11,079 bases of DNA from JALSJK01 sp964530345 (GCA_964530345.1 CAZGYJ010000103.1:1-11079), one strand, 5' to 3'; shown: positions 1 through 8,358, counted from the stretch's first letter. Notes: a model not told the origin generated them from the sequence alone. Program-made: numbers and translations.

Positions 1-58
1 CGCGCTTTTTAATTATTATCTTAATCCGTATTAAAATCACAGATTAAGGTAGAAGTCT

Positions 59-667
59 ATGGCAGAGAAAAACATCAGAAACATTATATGGCACCAGGCG
101 ACCGTGTCTAGAGCTGATAGAGAAAAACTACATGGACATAAAAGTGCTATTCTCTGGTTTACAGGTTTATCAGGTTCTGGAAAATCAACCTTAGCCCATG
201 CAGTGGAAGCCCAACTATTTCAAAAAGGTGCTTCAACTTTTGTTTTGGATGGCGATAATGTTCGTCATGGCTTATGTAATGACCTTGGGTTTAGTGATGG
301 AGACCGGAAAGAAAATATTCGTAGGGTCGGCGAATTATCTAAACTTATATCTGAGGCTGGTGTTATCGTATTGACTGCATTTATTTCACCTTTCAAAGAT
401 GATCGAAATATGGCTAGAAGCTTGGTTCCTCATGGAGACTTTTTAGAGATATATTGTAAGTGTCCTATTGAAACATGTGAAAAAAGAGATGTGAAAGGCT
501 TATATAAAAAAGCGCGCTTAGGCGAGATTCAATCTTTCACAGGTATAAGTTCTAAGTATGAAGAGCCTATTAAACCTGAATTGGTTATTGATACGCATAA
601 GCATACACTTGAGGAGTCTGTAAATTCCGTTATTCAATTGCTTCAAGAACGTTCGGTAATTAAATGA
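59..667 (+). CDS. cysC: Adenylylsulfate (APS) kinase
   Basis: Cytosolic kinase that phosphorylates adenosine 5'-phosphosulfate at the 3' hydroxyl with ATP to give PAPS, the sulfate donor for sulfotransferases and for PAPS-dependent assimilation. The 202 residues match the usual length of a stand-alone CysC. Visible motifs are the P-loop GLSGSGKST (36-44), DGDNVRHGL (64-72), the family motif TAFISPF with the conserved serine at 110, and FTGISSKYEEP (160-170). The ATG at 59 has weak upstream AAGG (46-49) and AGAAG (51-55) as possible ribosome binding sites. No cysN, cysD or cysH is in view, so assimilation versus sulfation cannot be decided. Codon use differs from the neighbours: 6 of 12 arginines are AGA/AGG and none of 19 leucines is CTG, which suggests transfer. 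Its stop lies one base from the stop of the opposing apbE. Identification is firm. Confidence 0.96.
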   Translation: MAEKNIRNIIWHQATVSRADREKLHGHKSAILWFTGLSGSGKSTLAHAVEAQLFQKGASTFVLDGDNVRHGLCNDLGFSDGDRKENIRRVGELSKLISEAGVIVLTAFISPFKDDRNMARSLVPHGDFLEIYCKCPIETCEKRDVKGLYKKARLGEIQSFTGISSKYEEPIKPELVIDTHKHTLEESVNSVIQLLQERSVIK

Positions 668-668
668 G

Positions 669-1574
669 TTAGTTTACTGATATGGTGCCTCCAGTATTGT
701 TTTTATTATCCATCCAGATATAAGCAATACCTAAACTTTTCAGCCAAGCTTTGCCTTGAGTTTCTTTCAAAATAGCAATGGTAGACAAACTACCAGCAAT
801 GATGCATTGTTCAGCAACAACAGTAATTGAAGATAAGCCTTGAACCGGCCAGCCAGTTTTTGGGTTTAGAATGTGACTGTATCTTTTTCCATTGATAATA
901 ATACAGCGTTCATAATCGCCACTGCTTGCCAGAGCGCCTTTTGAAACCTCAACACTAGCCATGAGTTGGTTCGGTTTTCTGGGGTGACGAATACCCACTG
1001 ACCAGGGTTTGCCATCAGCGTGAGGGCCGATAATTTTAATATCACCACCCAGGTCAACCAGGCCATATTTGATCCCTTGTTGTTGGCAAATCGTAGCAGC
1101 TCTATCGACTGCATATTCTTTCCCGATGCCACCAAAATCAAGTTCCATTCCAGGTGCTGAAAAACTTATTCTGTTATCTTTAATATGAACTTTATTCCAG
1201 CCAATCAACGGCAAAATAGCCTGTATTTGTTTCTCTGTTGGAATGATCTGATTTTTAAAATCCCAGGCTGTTCTTAAAATTCCGGAAGTAATATCAAACA
1301 ATCCATCACTTTGTTGATAGCAAGTATCGGCGTAATGGAGTAATGCCAGTGTTTCTTCGTCAATAACGATGGAATTCCCTTGTTTGGCAGCCTGATTGAT
1401 TTTAGATAAAATGCTGTCCTCACGGTATCTGGAATAGCGTTGTTCGATACGTAGCACATCTGCCTGGACAAGCTGGAATACCTTTTTGGCATGTTGGCTG
1501 GATGCCGAATAAATCTGTAATTCACATGACGAACCTAAGGCTTTAAAAGGGAAATGAAATAGACAAAGCGCCAT
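669..1574 (-). CDS. apbE: FAD:protein FMN transferase, ApbE family, without signal peptide
   Basis: ApbE enzymes move FMN from FAD onto a threonine of target flavoproteins such as Na+-NQR or Rnf subunits, using Mg2+. Family motifs in the 301 residues are ALGSSCELQIY near the N terminus, the block LDFGGIGKEYAVDRA in the middle, VDLGGDIKIIG, and SGDYERC...GKRYSHILNPKTGWPV further on. Many ApbE proteins are lipoproteins, but this one starts MALCLFHFPFKALGSS with no signal peptide or lipobox, so it is probably cytoplasmic. In the C-terminal metal-site motif, usually A-D-x-L-S-T-A, I read AGSLSTI, so the usual aspartate is glycine. I believe some ApbE subgroups share this, so loss of activity is not implied. 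It is the last gene of the rpoZ-to-apbE block, 7 bases after ubiC, and converges on cysC. No target flavoprotein is nearby. Confidence 0.92.
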   Translation of the reverse strand: MALCLFHFPFKALGSSCELQIYSASSQHAKKVFQLVQADVLRIEQRYSRYREDSILSKINQAAKQGNSIVIDEETLALLHYADTCYQQSDGLFDITSGILRTAWDFKNQIIPTEKQIQAILPLIGWNKVHIKDNRISFSAPGMELDFGGIGKEYAVDRAATICQQQGIKYGLVDLGGDIKIIGPHADGKPWSVGIRHPRKPNQLMASVEVSKGALASSGDYERCIIINGKRYSHILNPKTGWPVQGLSSITVVAEQCIIAGSLSTIAILKETQGKAWLKSLGIAYIWMDNKNNTGGTISVN

Positions 1575-1581
1575 TGGAACT

Positions 1582-2154
1582 TCACTTCAAGTTGACGATA
1601 TTTTCAGTAATTTCAGGCAGAAAAAATTCGCTGACCAGTAATTGTCGGTTTTTTATTGCATAGATGGTTCGTCTTGCCCATATCGAATCATGTAGATTAG
1701 TTCGATTTGTTATTTCTGGAAGCCAGTGCGATGATGCGATTTTACAGACCTGCATTTCCAAACGCTGGAGCTTTGGGTAGGAGAAAATCACTTCTCCTAA
1801 GGGTTTGTTGCCGAGTCTGGATAGAATCCGTTGTGCGCCATGCAAAGTCTTTATGGGAATGACGGTGCGCGCTAAAATCAGAGGTTTGCCGTTGGATTTA
1901 AGCATGACTTCCCGAATGAGAGAATAATGTTGGCTGGATTGCTTGAGAAGTTGGTTTTCGCTTAAGAAGGGTAAGCTATGCTGATGAAACAAGAGTTCGA
2001 CATCGACCTGATTATTGTAAAGACAGCGTAACCGCCGGGTAATTGATTCTGGCTCATAAATCCAGCTGGCAGCCTGTTCGGGAATAAGTCGATGGGTTCC
2101 TGGGTGGTTGGTTTTCCAGTCTGGTTCGGCTGAATATAAAACACTTTTTTTCAA
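1582..2154 (-). CDS. ubiC: Chorismate--pyruvate lyase
   Basis: Converts chorismate to 4-hydroxybenzoate and pyruvate, the first committed step of ubiquinone synthesis in many gammaproteobacteria, in the cytoplasm. The 190 residues are slightly longer than the E. coli protein (about 165), mainly at the N terminus. Family features are LIREVML (79-85, with the likely ligand-binding Arg81), ARTVIP (95-100), RLGNKPLGEVIF (113-124), WARR (159-162) and LLVSEFFLP (172-180, with the likely catalytic-site Glu176). All key positions look intact. It starts 6 bases after recG and is followed 7 bases later by apbE, so it is co-transcribed with both. ubiA, its usual partner (4-hydroxybenzoate prenyltransferase), is not in the window. 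The ATG start gives a sensible N terminus and minimal spacing. Confidence 0.93.
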   Translation of the reverse strand: MKKSVLYSAEPDWKTNHPGTHRLIPEQAASWIYEPESITRRLRCLYNNQVDVELLFHQHSLPFLSENQLLKQSSQHYSLIREVMLKSNGKPLILARTVIPIKTLHGAQRILSRLGNKPLGEVIFSYPKLQRLEMQVCKIASSHWLPEITNRTNLHDSIWARRTIYAIKNRQLLVSEFFLPEITENIVNLK

Positions 2155-2160
2155 TAGCTT

Positions 2161-4245
2161 CTAAACCTCGGCATAATGCGTTGTGTTGCCCAGCCATTTT
2201 TGGATTAATGGCTGAATGATTTGAGGGGATTGTTGTTCTATGGTTTGTGCGGCAGATTGTACTTGTTCCAATAAGTCGGAATCAATAGCCAGATCAGCAA
2301 TTTTGAATTGCATCTGTCCGGTTTGTCGGGTGCCTAACATTTCACCAGGGCCTCTTAGTTGCAGGTCTTTTTCGGCAATGATAAATCCGTCGCTGGTTTC
2401 CCGTAAAATACCCAAGCGCTGTTTAGCAGTATCAGACAAGGGCGGTTGAAACATCAGCAGGCAGAAACTTTCATTTGCCCCTCTGCCGACTCGTCCACGC
2501 AATTGATGCAGTTGTGATAACCCGAGGCGTTCGGGATTTTCAATGATCATTAAGCTGGCATTAGCGACATCAACGCCAACTTCAATGACTGTGGTTGCCA
2601 CCAGCATATCAATTTTATGCTGTTTAAAGTCTGACATCACCTGTTCTTTTTCGGATGATTTCATTCTGCCATGAACTAGTCCGATTCTGACTTCTGGCAA
2701 AGCTGCGATCAGTTTTTCTGCTGTTTTTTCAGCCGCTTCACATTGTAGAATTTCAGATTCTTCAATTAGGGTGCAAACCCAGTAAGATTGATTTCCTTGT
2801 TCTGTCCAGTGCTGGATTCTTGCGATCACTTCGTCTCGTCGCTCAGCGCTGATGGCTCGTGTGATAACCGGTTTTCTTCCTGGTGGCAGTTCATCAATAA
2901 TTGAAATATCCAACTCTGAATAATTTAGCATGGCTAATGTTCGTGGAATTGGCGTTGCGGTCATGATTAATTGATGAGGTTTGATGTTCGAATGGGTGCC
3001 TTTTTCTCGTAACGCTAACCGTTGATTGACGCCAAACCGATGCTGTTCATCAATAATAATTAAACCCAGGTTGGAAAACTTGACTGCCTCCTGAAACAAG
3101 GCATGCGTACCGATAATAATTTGGCTGTTTCCTTCAGCAATAGCTTGCAAAATTTCTTCGCGCTGTTTGCCTTTAATTTGACCTGTGAGTAATGATATTT
3201 TGATTTTTGTTGTCTTAAACCATGCGCAGAAATTACGGTAATGTTGTTCCGCCAACAGTTCTGTCGGCGCCATCATGGCAACCTGAAACCCGGATTCTAC
3301 TGCTAGCAGGGTAGCATAGGCGCAGACAACCGTTTTTCCGGAACCGACATCTCCCTGAATAAGCCGCATCATTGGGGTTTGTTTTGAGCAATCCTGCTCG
3401 ATTTCCTTAATGACTCGTTGTTGTGCGTTTGTTAAGGCAAATGGTAACGCCTGGAGAAATTGTTTTATAGCGGCTTGATTGACATTAAAAACAGGTGCCT
3501 GCCATTGTTTGTTTGCTTGTTTTGTCTGCAAATGGCTCAGATGATGACTGAGTAATTCTTCAAAAGCCAAACGTTTTCGTGCTGGTAAGTTGCCAGTTTC
3601 CAGATCGGCAAGGGCTATGCTTTTATCTGGGGCGTGGAGTGTTTTAAGTGCCTCATCAAGTCTTGGCAAGTTCATCTTTTCCAAAATAATTTCTGGAAGT
3701 TCATCAATTAGATTTTGTTCGGATTGGAAATATAGTTCCAGAGCTTGTTGAACTGCTTTTCGCAGAGTGGTTTGGCGAACGCCTTCGGTAAGAGGGTAGA
3801 CTGGGGTTAACGTGGTTTCAGTTATACATTCATTTTTTGAGGAGATTTTTTTATATTCAGGATGAATCATCTCCATACCTGAAAAGCCGTATCGAACTTC
3901 ACCAAAACAACTGAGTAACGAACCCACTTCCAGCAGTTTTTGAAGTCTCGCGTTAAAATGAAAAAATCGTAAGCTGATAAAACCAGTGCCATCGTTGATT
4001 TTACAAATAAAACTTCCACGGCCACTGGTTATAATGTCTGTGAATTCAATGGTTCCACATATCAAAGCGGTTTGATCAGGTATTAAAGAACCAATGGGTA
4101 TAATGCGGGTACGATCTTCATAGCGCAACGGCAAATGAAAAATCAGATCAAGAACTCGATAGATGCCTAATTTTTCCAGGCGTTTTGCAGTCTGGCCGCC
4201 AATACCAGCCAGTGATGTGACTGGTTGAGTAAGCGATTCATGCAC
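2161..4245 (-). CDS. recG: ATP-dependent DNA helicase RecG
   Basis: Superfamily 2 double-strand translocase that remodels stalled replication forks and branch-migrates Holliday junctions and D-/R-loops. The 694 residues match the family. An N-terminal wedge/OB region (about 1-250, starting with LAGIGGQTAKRLEKLGI and HLPLRYEDRT) precedes the motor. Motor motifs are Walker A GDVGSGKT (298-305), APTELLAEQH (326-335), DEQH (399-402), TATPIPRT (429-436), VATTVIEVGVDV (549-560) and QLRGRVGRG (581-589). The C-terminal GPGEMLGTRQTG (632-643) fits the TRG translocation motif. Everything appears intact. It begins 8 bases after ridA and ends 6 bases before ubiC. The spoT-recG proximity is common in gammaproteobacteria. 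Confidence 0.98.
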   Translation of the reverse strand: MHESLTQPVTSLAGIGGQTAKRLEKLGIYRVLDLIFHLPLRYEDRTRIIPIGSLIPDQTALICGTIEFTDIITSGRGSFICKINDGTGFISLRFFHFNARLQKLLEVGSLLSCFGEVRYGFSGMEMIHPEYKKISSKNECITETTLTPVYPLTEGVRQTTLRKAVQQALELYFQSEQNLIDELPEIILEKMNLPRLDEALKTLHAPDKSIALADLETGNLPARKRLAFEELLSHHLSHLQTKQANKQWQAPVFNVNQAAIKQFLQALPFALTNAQQRVIKEIEQDCSKQTPMMRLIQGDVGSGKTVVCAYATLLAVESGFQVAMMAPTELLAEQHYRNFCAWFKTTKIKISLLTGQIKGKQREEILQAIAEGNSQIIIGTHALFQEAVKFSNLGLIIIDEQHRFGVNQRLALREKGTHSNIKPHQLIMTATPIPRTLAMLNYSELDISIIDELPPGRKPVITRAISAERRDEVIARIQHWTEQGNQSYWVCTLIEESEILQCEAAEKTAEKLIAALPEVRIGLVHGRMKSSEKEQVMSDFKQHKIDMLVATTVIEVGVDVANASLMIIENPERLGLSQLHQLRGRVGRGANESFCLLMFQPPLSDTAKQRLGILRETSDGFIIAEKDLQLRGPGEMLGTRQTGQMQFKIADLAIDSDLLEQVQSAAQTIEQQSPQIIQPLIQKWLGNTTHYAEV

Positions 4246-4253
4246 GCCGTACT

Positions 4254-4655
4254 TTATATGGTATATTCTTGTTCTGGCAGATGCATGATGGCATCCATTT
4301 CTACCGCTACATTTTTTGGTAATGCACAGACGCCGACGGCTGCACGAGCCGGGAAGGGTTCGGCAAAATATTCGGCCATCATGTCATTGACAACAGGAAA
4401 ATGGGTTAAATCAGTTAAAAATACATTTAATTTGACGATATGGCCAAGATTACCTCCGGCCGCTTCGGTTACAGCCTTTAGATTGTCAAAAACACGTCTG
4501 ATTTGCACAGCTATGTCGCCTTCAACAATTTCCATCGTGTCCGGGTCGAGCGGGATTTGGCCGGAAAGGTAAACAGTCTGATCAACTTTAACTGCTTGTG
4601 AATAAGTCCCAATGGCTTGGGGCGCTTTTGGTGTTTGGATAATTTCCTTGTTCAT
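4254..4655 (-). CDS. ridA: 2-iminobutanoate/2-iminopropanoate deaminase, RidA/YjgF family
   Basis: Small cytosolic enzyme, a homotrimer in the family, that hydrolyses reactive enamine/imine intermediates released by PLP enzymes such as threonine dehydratase and so protects PLP-dependent enzymes. The 133 residues show the full pattern: PQAIGTYSQAV (12-22, Tyr18), YLSGQIPLDPDT (29-40), KLNVFLTDL (75-83), FPARAAVGV (101-109, with the substrate-carboxylate-binding Arg104) and LPKNVAVEMDAI (112-123, Glu119). Arg104, Tyr18 and Glu119 identify an archetypal RidA rather than a divergent Rid group. It ends with a short tail, EQEYTI. It sits 5 bases after spoT and 8 before recG, an arrangement seen in other gammaproteobacteria. 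There is no strong ribosome binding site, so translation is probably coupled to spoT. Confidence 0.95.
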   Translation of the reverse strand: MNKEIIQTPKAPQAIGTYSQAVKVDQTVYLSGQIPLDPDTMEIVEGDIAVQIRRVFDNLKAVTEAAGGNLGHIVKLNVFLTDLTHFPVVNDMMAEYFAEPFPARAAVGVCALPKNVAVEMDAIMHLPEQEYTI

Positions 4656-4660
4656 GTCGC

Positions 4661-6829
4661 TTAAGCTTTAGTTCGTGATATTTTTAAGACGATTGAAAGT
4701 TTTTTTAGTTTCCGAATTATATTGGCAAGATGTACTCGGTCTTTAACACTCAATATAACCTGATCGACTGAGATCGAATCATCTTGACCGATAACCTGAA
4801 TGTTTTCAATGTTGGATTTCAATGAAGAGATGGTTGAAATAACGGTAGCCAAAGCTCCCTGGCGATTAAGGATTTCAATATGAATTTCAACCGGATATTC
4901 TCCAGTTATATCGTGGCCCCATTCCACATCGAGCCAATTGGTTTTTTTGATTCGATTGTCTTTACTGTTACGACATTCATGATGATGCACAACAATACCC
5001 CGGCCAGGGTTAAAATAACCAAGGATCGGGTCCCCTGGGATGGGGTGACAGCATTTTGCCAATGTAACGACCATCCCTTCAGTGCCTTTAATGAGTAACG
5101 GAGATTTTTGATTGTGTTCAACATCTTCCAGTTTGACGGCTTCCTGCATATTGTTTTGACTGATTCTTTTGGCAATCAAAAAAGGCATGCGATTACCCAA
5201 GCCAATTTCTTCCAGTAATATTTCCTTGCTTGGTATTTCCAAAGCTTCAAGAAGATTTTTTAGATGCGCCTCGGGTATTTTGTCTAATGACATATCCATG
5301 CTGTTTAATTCCTTTTCCAGCAATCTTTTGCCCAGGTCAATGGCTTCTTGTTGTTTAAAATGCTTGAGAAAGTTTCTGATGCCACTTCTGGCTTTTGCTG
5401 TGACCACGTAATTTAGCCACAGCGGGTTGGGTCTGGCCCATTCAGCGGTGATAACATCAATCGTCATGCCTGTTTCCAGTTTGCTTTGCAAGGGAACCAG
5501 TTGTTTGTCAATACGTGCGGAAATACAGGAATTGCCAATATCGGTATGCACAGCATAGGCAAAATCAACAACTGAAGCATTTCTGGGTAATTTAATAATG
5601 TTGCCTTGCGGTGTAAATACATAGACTTCTTGTGGATATAAATCGATTTTTAGGTTATCAATAAATTCCAGAGGGTTGCCTGCGCTCTTCTGAATTTCAA
5701 GTAAATCCCTCAGCCATTCGTGCGCTAGATCTTGCAAAGTGGATTTTTTTTCATCATCGGATTTATATAACCAGTGTGAAGCAATACCCGATTCAGAAAC
5801 CTGATGCATCTGATGGGTTCTGATCTGAATTTCAATGGGCAATCCGTAGGGGCCAATTAACAAGGTATGGAGCGATTGGTATCCGTTGGCTTTGGGTAAA
5901 GCAATGTAGTCCTTGAAACGGCCCGGAACCGGGCTGTAAAGATTATGCACAGCTCCAAGTACACGGTAGCAGGTATCAACCGTATCACAGCAAATTCTGA
6001 ACGCATAAATATCGGCAACATCTGAAAAGGAAATTCTTTTTTTCAGCATTTTTTGATAAATGCTGTAGAGGTTTTTCTCTCTACCTGTAACTTCACAATT
6101 TAACTGATTTTCGATAAGTCGGTTCTTGATTGCAGATTCGACGGTATCGACGACTTCCTTGCGATTGCCTCGGATTTTTTTCAAGGCTTTTTGCAAAACC
6201 CGAAACCGTATTGGATACAGATTGTAAAAACCAAGCGATTGCAATTGCCTTCGCATATCGTTCATTCCAAGACGATTGGCAATTGGTACATAAATATCTA
6301 ATGTTTCTTTTGCGATCCGTTGCTTTTTATTGCTTTTCATAACATCCAGCGTTTGCATGTTATGCAGGCGATCTGCCAACTTGACCAAAATGACACGTAA
6401 ATCAGCAGCCATGGCCAGAATCATCTTGCGAACGTTTTCAGCCTGGGCTTCATCGTGCGGTTTATTGTCAATTTTTGACAGTTTTGTAAGTCCGTCAACT
6501 AATTCTGCAACATCTTCTCCGAATAATTGTTGTAATTCGGACTTGGTAACATCGGTATCTTCAAGCACATCATGCAATACAGCTGCCATAATGCCTTGGG
6601 CATCCATGCGCATTTCAGCAAGATAAATGGCAACAGAAAGAGGGTGGCAAATATAGGCTTCACCCGTTTTCCGCAATTGACCGGCGTGAGCGCTGGCTCC
6701 AAACTCATAGGCGTGAATGACTTCATCAATTTGAGATTGATGCAAATATCGACTCAAAATTGTACATAACTGCCTCAGTAATTTATCCTGAGGCAATTCA
6801 ATATTGATTTTTTCGGCCAGTTCCACCAT
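4661..6829 (-). CDS. spoT: Bifunctional (p)ppGpp synthetase/hydrolase SpoT
   Basis: Long RelA/SpoT homologue of 722 residues that sets the level of the stringent alarmone (p)ppGpp. The HD hydrolase domain comes first: RKTGEAYICHP (53-63) with His62, HDVLEDT (86-92) and KLADRLHN (150-157) with Asp153, all consistent with an active hydrolase. The synthetase domain has RFKD (304-307), the RxKD form typical of bifunctional enzymes, then YIALPKANGYQSLHT (308-322) and EIQIRT (333-338). A TGS domain starts near 402 (YVFTPQG; YAVHTDIG 425-432). A conserved-cysteine region (LAKCCHPIPGD 590-600) and a C-terminal ACT domain (about 647-720, ILNRQGALATVIS) follow. This favours SpoT over a RelA with a dead hydrolase. 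It lies 14 bases after rpoZ, its classic neighbour. The ATG has only a weak Shine-Dalgarno, which fits translation within an operon. Confidence 0.97.
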   Translation of the reverse strand: MVELAEKINIELPQDKLLRQLCTILSRYLHQSQIDEVIHAYEFGASAHAGQLRKTGEAYICHPLSVAIYLAEMRMDAQGIMAAVLHDVLEDTDVTKSELQQLFGEDVAELVDGLTKLSKIDNKPHDEAQAENVRKMILAMAADLRVILVKLADRLHNMQTLDVMKSNKKQRIAKETLDIYVPIANRLGMNDMRRQLQSLGFYNLYPIRFRVLQKALKKIRGNRKEVVDTVESAIKNRLIENQLNCEVTGREKNLYSIYQKMLKKRISFSDVADIYAFRICCDTVDTCYRVLGAVHNLYSPVPGRFKDYIALPKANGYQSLHTLLIGPYGLPIEIQIRTHQMHQVSESGIASHWLYKSDDEKKSTLQDLAHEWLRDLLEIQKSAGNPLEFIDNLKIDLYPQEVYVFTPQGNIIKLPRNASVVDFAYAVHTDIGNSCISARIDKQLVPLQSKLETGMTIDVITAEWARPNPLWLNYVVTAKARSGIRNFLKHFKQQEAIDLGKRLLEKELNSMDMSLDKIPEAHLKNLLEALEIPSKEILLEEIGLGNRMPFLIAKRISQNNMQEAVKLEDVEHNQKSPLLIKGTEGMVVTLAKCCHPIPGDPILGYFNPGRGIVVHHHECRNSKDNRIKKTNWLDVEWGHDITGEYPVEIHIEILNRQGALATVISTISSLKSNIENIQVIGQDDSISVDQVILSVKDRVHLANIIRKLKKLSIVLKISRTKA

Positions 6830-6843
6830 CTTTAAAAAAGCCT

Positions 6844-7104
6844 TTAGAAGGGTTCGCTCAACCTTTCAACAGGTGTCGAAGTTGTTTCAACTTCTCCCAC
6901 TTGATGAAGCATTTCAATGTTATCTTCAGTAACATGGCCTTCAGCAATCTCACGCAAAGCAACCACAGTGTCCTTGTCTTTATCTCTAGGAACAAATTCC
7001 TCTGCACCTCTTTGCAATTGGCGGGCTCTTTTTGCGGCCAACAAAACCAGTTTAAAGCGATTCTCAATATTATCCAGGCAATCTTCTACGGTAACTCTAG
7101 CCAT
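6844..7104 (-). CDS. rpoZ: DNA-directed RNA polymerase omega subunit
   Basis: Small subunit of RNA polymerase that helps fold and hold beta-prime and, in proteobacteria, forms part of one ppGpp-binding site, which makes its pairing with spoT meaningful. The 86 residues carry the whole family core: MARVTVEDCLDNIENRF (1-17), LVLLAAKRARQLQRGAEE (19-36) and KDTVVALREIAEGHVT (44-59), followed by a variable acidic tail. On the minus strand GGAGAG (7108-7113) lies just ahead of the ATG and is a good ribosome binding site. It is the first gene of the block running through spoT, ridA, recG, ubiC and apbE, and is preceded by promoter-like boxes. gmk, which often precedes rpoZ in gammaproteobacteria, is not here; pgk is. 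Confidence 0.97.
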   Translation of the reverse strand: MARVTVEDCLDNIENRFKLVLLAAKRARQLQRGAEEFVPRDKDKDTVVALREIAEGHVTEDNIEMLHQVGEVETTSTPVERLSEPF

Positions 7105-7127
7105 TTTCTCTCCAAAATTTACTATTT

Positions 7128-7165
7128 ATCATACTGTTATATATGGGTTTGTTACAAAATTTCAA
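7128..7165 (-). promoter_or_regulatory. Sigma-70-like promoter(s) upstream of rpoZ
   Basis: On the minus strand, in the 81-base gap between pgk and rpoZ, I read TTGAAA (7160-7165) and TATAAC (7136-7141) separated by 18 bases. A second overlapping pair is TTGTAA (7152-7157) and TATGAT (7128-7133), also 18 bases apart. The first pair matches the consensus at 5 of 6 bases in each box. No terminator hairpin is visible after pgk, so the rpoZ operon could also receive read-through from pgk. This is pattern matching in AT-rich DNA, so the call is moderate. Confidence 0.45.
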
Positions 7166-7185
7166 GCAAATCATTGTTGCCTTAT

Positions 7186-8358
7186 TTATCCTCTCTGTTT
7201 CAAAATTGTTACAGCGGGCAACTCTTTGCCTTCCAGAAATTCCAGAAAGGCGCCGCCGCCTGTTGATGTATATGAGATCTTGTCCTTGATCTGATATTTG
7301 TCGATAGCAGCCAAAGTATCGCCTCCACCAGCAATTGAAAATGCAGGACTTTCGGCGATGGCCAGTGCCAGGGATTTGGTGCCTTCACCAAATTGATCAA
7401 TCTCAAAAACGCCAACCGGACCATTCCATACTATCGTTCCAGCTTTTTTAACTATTTCAGCATATTGTTTTGCTGTTTCTGGGCCAATGTCCAAAATCAA
7501 GTCATCATCTGCAACCTCAGTCACTGGTTTGATAGTTGCTTCGGCTGTTTCAGAAAATTCCTTGGCGCAGACGACATCAACCGGGATGGGAATATCCGAA
7601 CCGTTTTTTTTGGCATCAGCAATTAATCGTTTGGCTTCTTCAAGTAAATCAGGTTCATAAAGTGATTTGCCAACTGGATAGCCTTCAGCAGCAATAAAAG
7701 TATTAGCAATGCCGCCACCAACAATAAGCTGATCCACTTTTTCAGACAGGCTTTTTAAAACCGTTAATTTGGTTGAAACCTTGGAGCCGCCAACGATAGC
7801 AACCAAAGGTCTGTCCGGTGTTTCCAGTGCCTTACCTAACGCTTCAAGTTCATTAGCAAGCAGTGGGCCGGCACAGGCGGTCGGGGCAAATTGAGCCACA
7901 GCATGAGTAGACGCCTGTGCGCGGTGGGCGGTGCCAAAAGCGTCCATAACAAAAATATCGCAGAGGGCAGCCATTTTTTTACCCAGTTCAGGGTCATTTT
8001 TCTTTTCGCCTTTGTTGAAGCGAACATTTTCACAAAGCACAACCTCGCCGGGTTTAATATCAATACCATCAAGCCAGTCTTTTTCTAGTCTGACGGGTTG
8101 CCCTAATAATTCAGAAAGTCTTTCAGCTACAGGTTTTAGTGAAAATTCCTGGTTATATTCACCTTCAACCGGACGCCCGAGATGCGACATGACCATCACG
8201 CAGGCTCCTGCTTCAAGCGCGAATTTAATGGTTGGCACACTAGCCTGAATTCTGATGTCACTGGTGACTTTGCCGTCTTTAATGGGTACATTCAGATCCT
8301 GGCGAATTAAAACCCGCTTTCCCGCCAAATCCAGATCAACCATTTTCTTTATGGGCAT
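7186..8358 (-). CDS. pgk: Phosphoglycerate kinase
   Basis: Reversible transfer of phosphate between 1,3-bisphosphoglycerate and ADP in glycolysis, gluconeogenesis and the Calvin cycle; cytosolic monomer. The 390 residues are full length. Signatures are KRVLIRQDLNVP (14-25), SHLGRP (58-63), VVLCENVRFNKGEKKN (106-121), the segment 182-200 containing VAIVGGSKVSTKL, WNGPVGVFE (311-319) and the nucleotide-site AGGGDT (343-348) and STGGGAFLEFLEGK (365-378). The position after LIR in the first motif is Q rather than the common V, which several gammaproteobacterial Pgk proteins share. The chosen ATG is preceded on the minus strand by AGGAG (8365-8369) at 6 bases, which decides it over Met6. The usual neighbours gap, pyk and fba are absent from the window. 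It is divergent from the 181-residue gene at 8541. Confidence 0.98.
   Translation of the reverse strand: MPIKKMVDLDLAGKRVLIRQDLNVPIKDGKVTSDIRIQASVPTIKFALEAGACVMVMSHLGRPVEGEYNQEFSLKPVAERLSELLGQPVRLEKDWLDGIDIKPGEVVLCENVRFNKGEKKNDPELGKKMAALCDIFVMDAFGTAHRAQASTHAVAQFAPTACAGPLLANELEALGKALETPDRPLVAIVGGSKVSTKLTVLKSLSEKVDQLIVGGGIANTFIAAEGYPVGKSLYEPDLLEEAKRLIADAKKNGSDIPIPVDVVCAKEFSETAEATIKPVTEVADDDLILDIGPETAKQYAEIVKKAGTIVWNGPVGVFEIDQFGEGTKSLALAIAESPAFSIAGGGDTLAAIDKYQIKDKISYTSTGGGAFLEFLEGKELPAVTILKQRG

Noticed and set aside
3..47. Open frame from the left edge ending at TAA 45-47, possibly the end of an upstream gene
   Set aside because: Only 14 codons are visible (RFLIIILIRIKITD); this is too short and AT-driven to call a gene end.
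4225..4572. Plus-strand open frame of 115 codons across ridA
   Set aside because: It is antisense to the intact, well-conserved ridA and its translation shows no family features.
4661..6829. The long RSH protein being a RelA with an inactive hydrolase
   Set aside because: HDVLEDT and the other HD-domain residues are intact, the synthetase loop has RFKD rather than the acidic form of RelA, and the gene follows rpoZ as spoT does.
7105..7185. Terminator after pgk
   Set aside because: No GC-rich stem with a T-run on the minus strand is seen; only promoter-like boxes are present.
6901..7294. Overlapping plus-strand open frames across rpoZ and the pgk end
   Set aside because: Both overlap intact conserved genes on the other strand; their sequences are low-complexity and lack domains.
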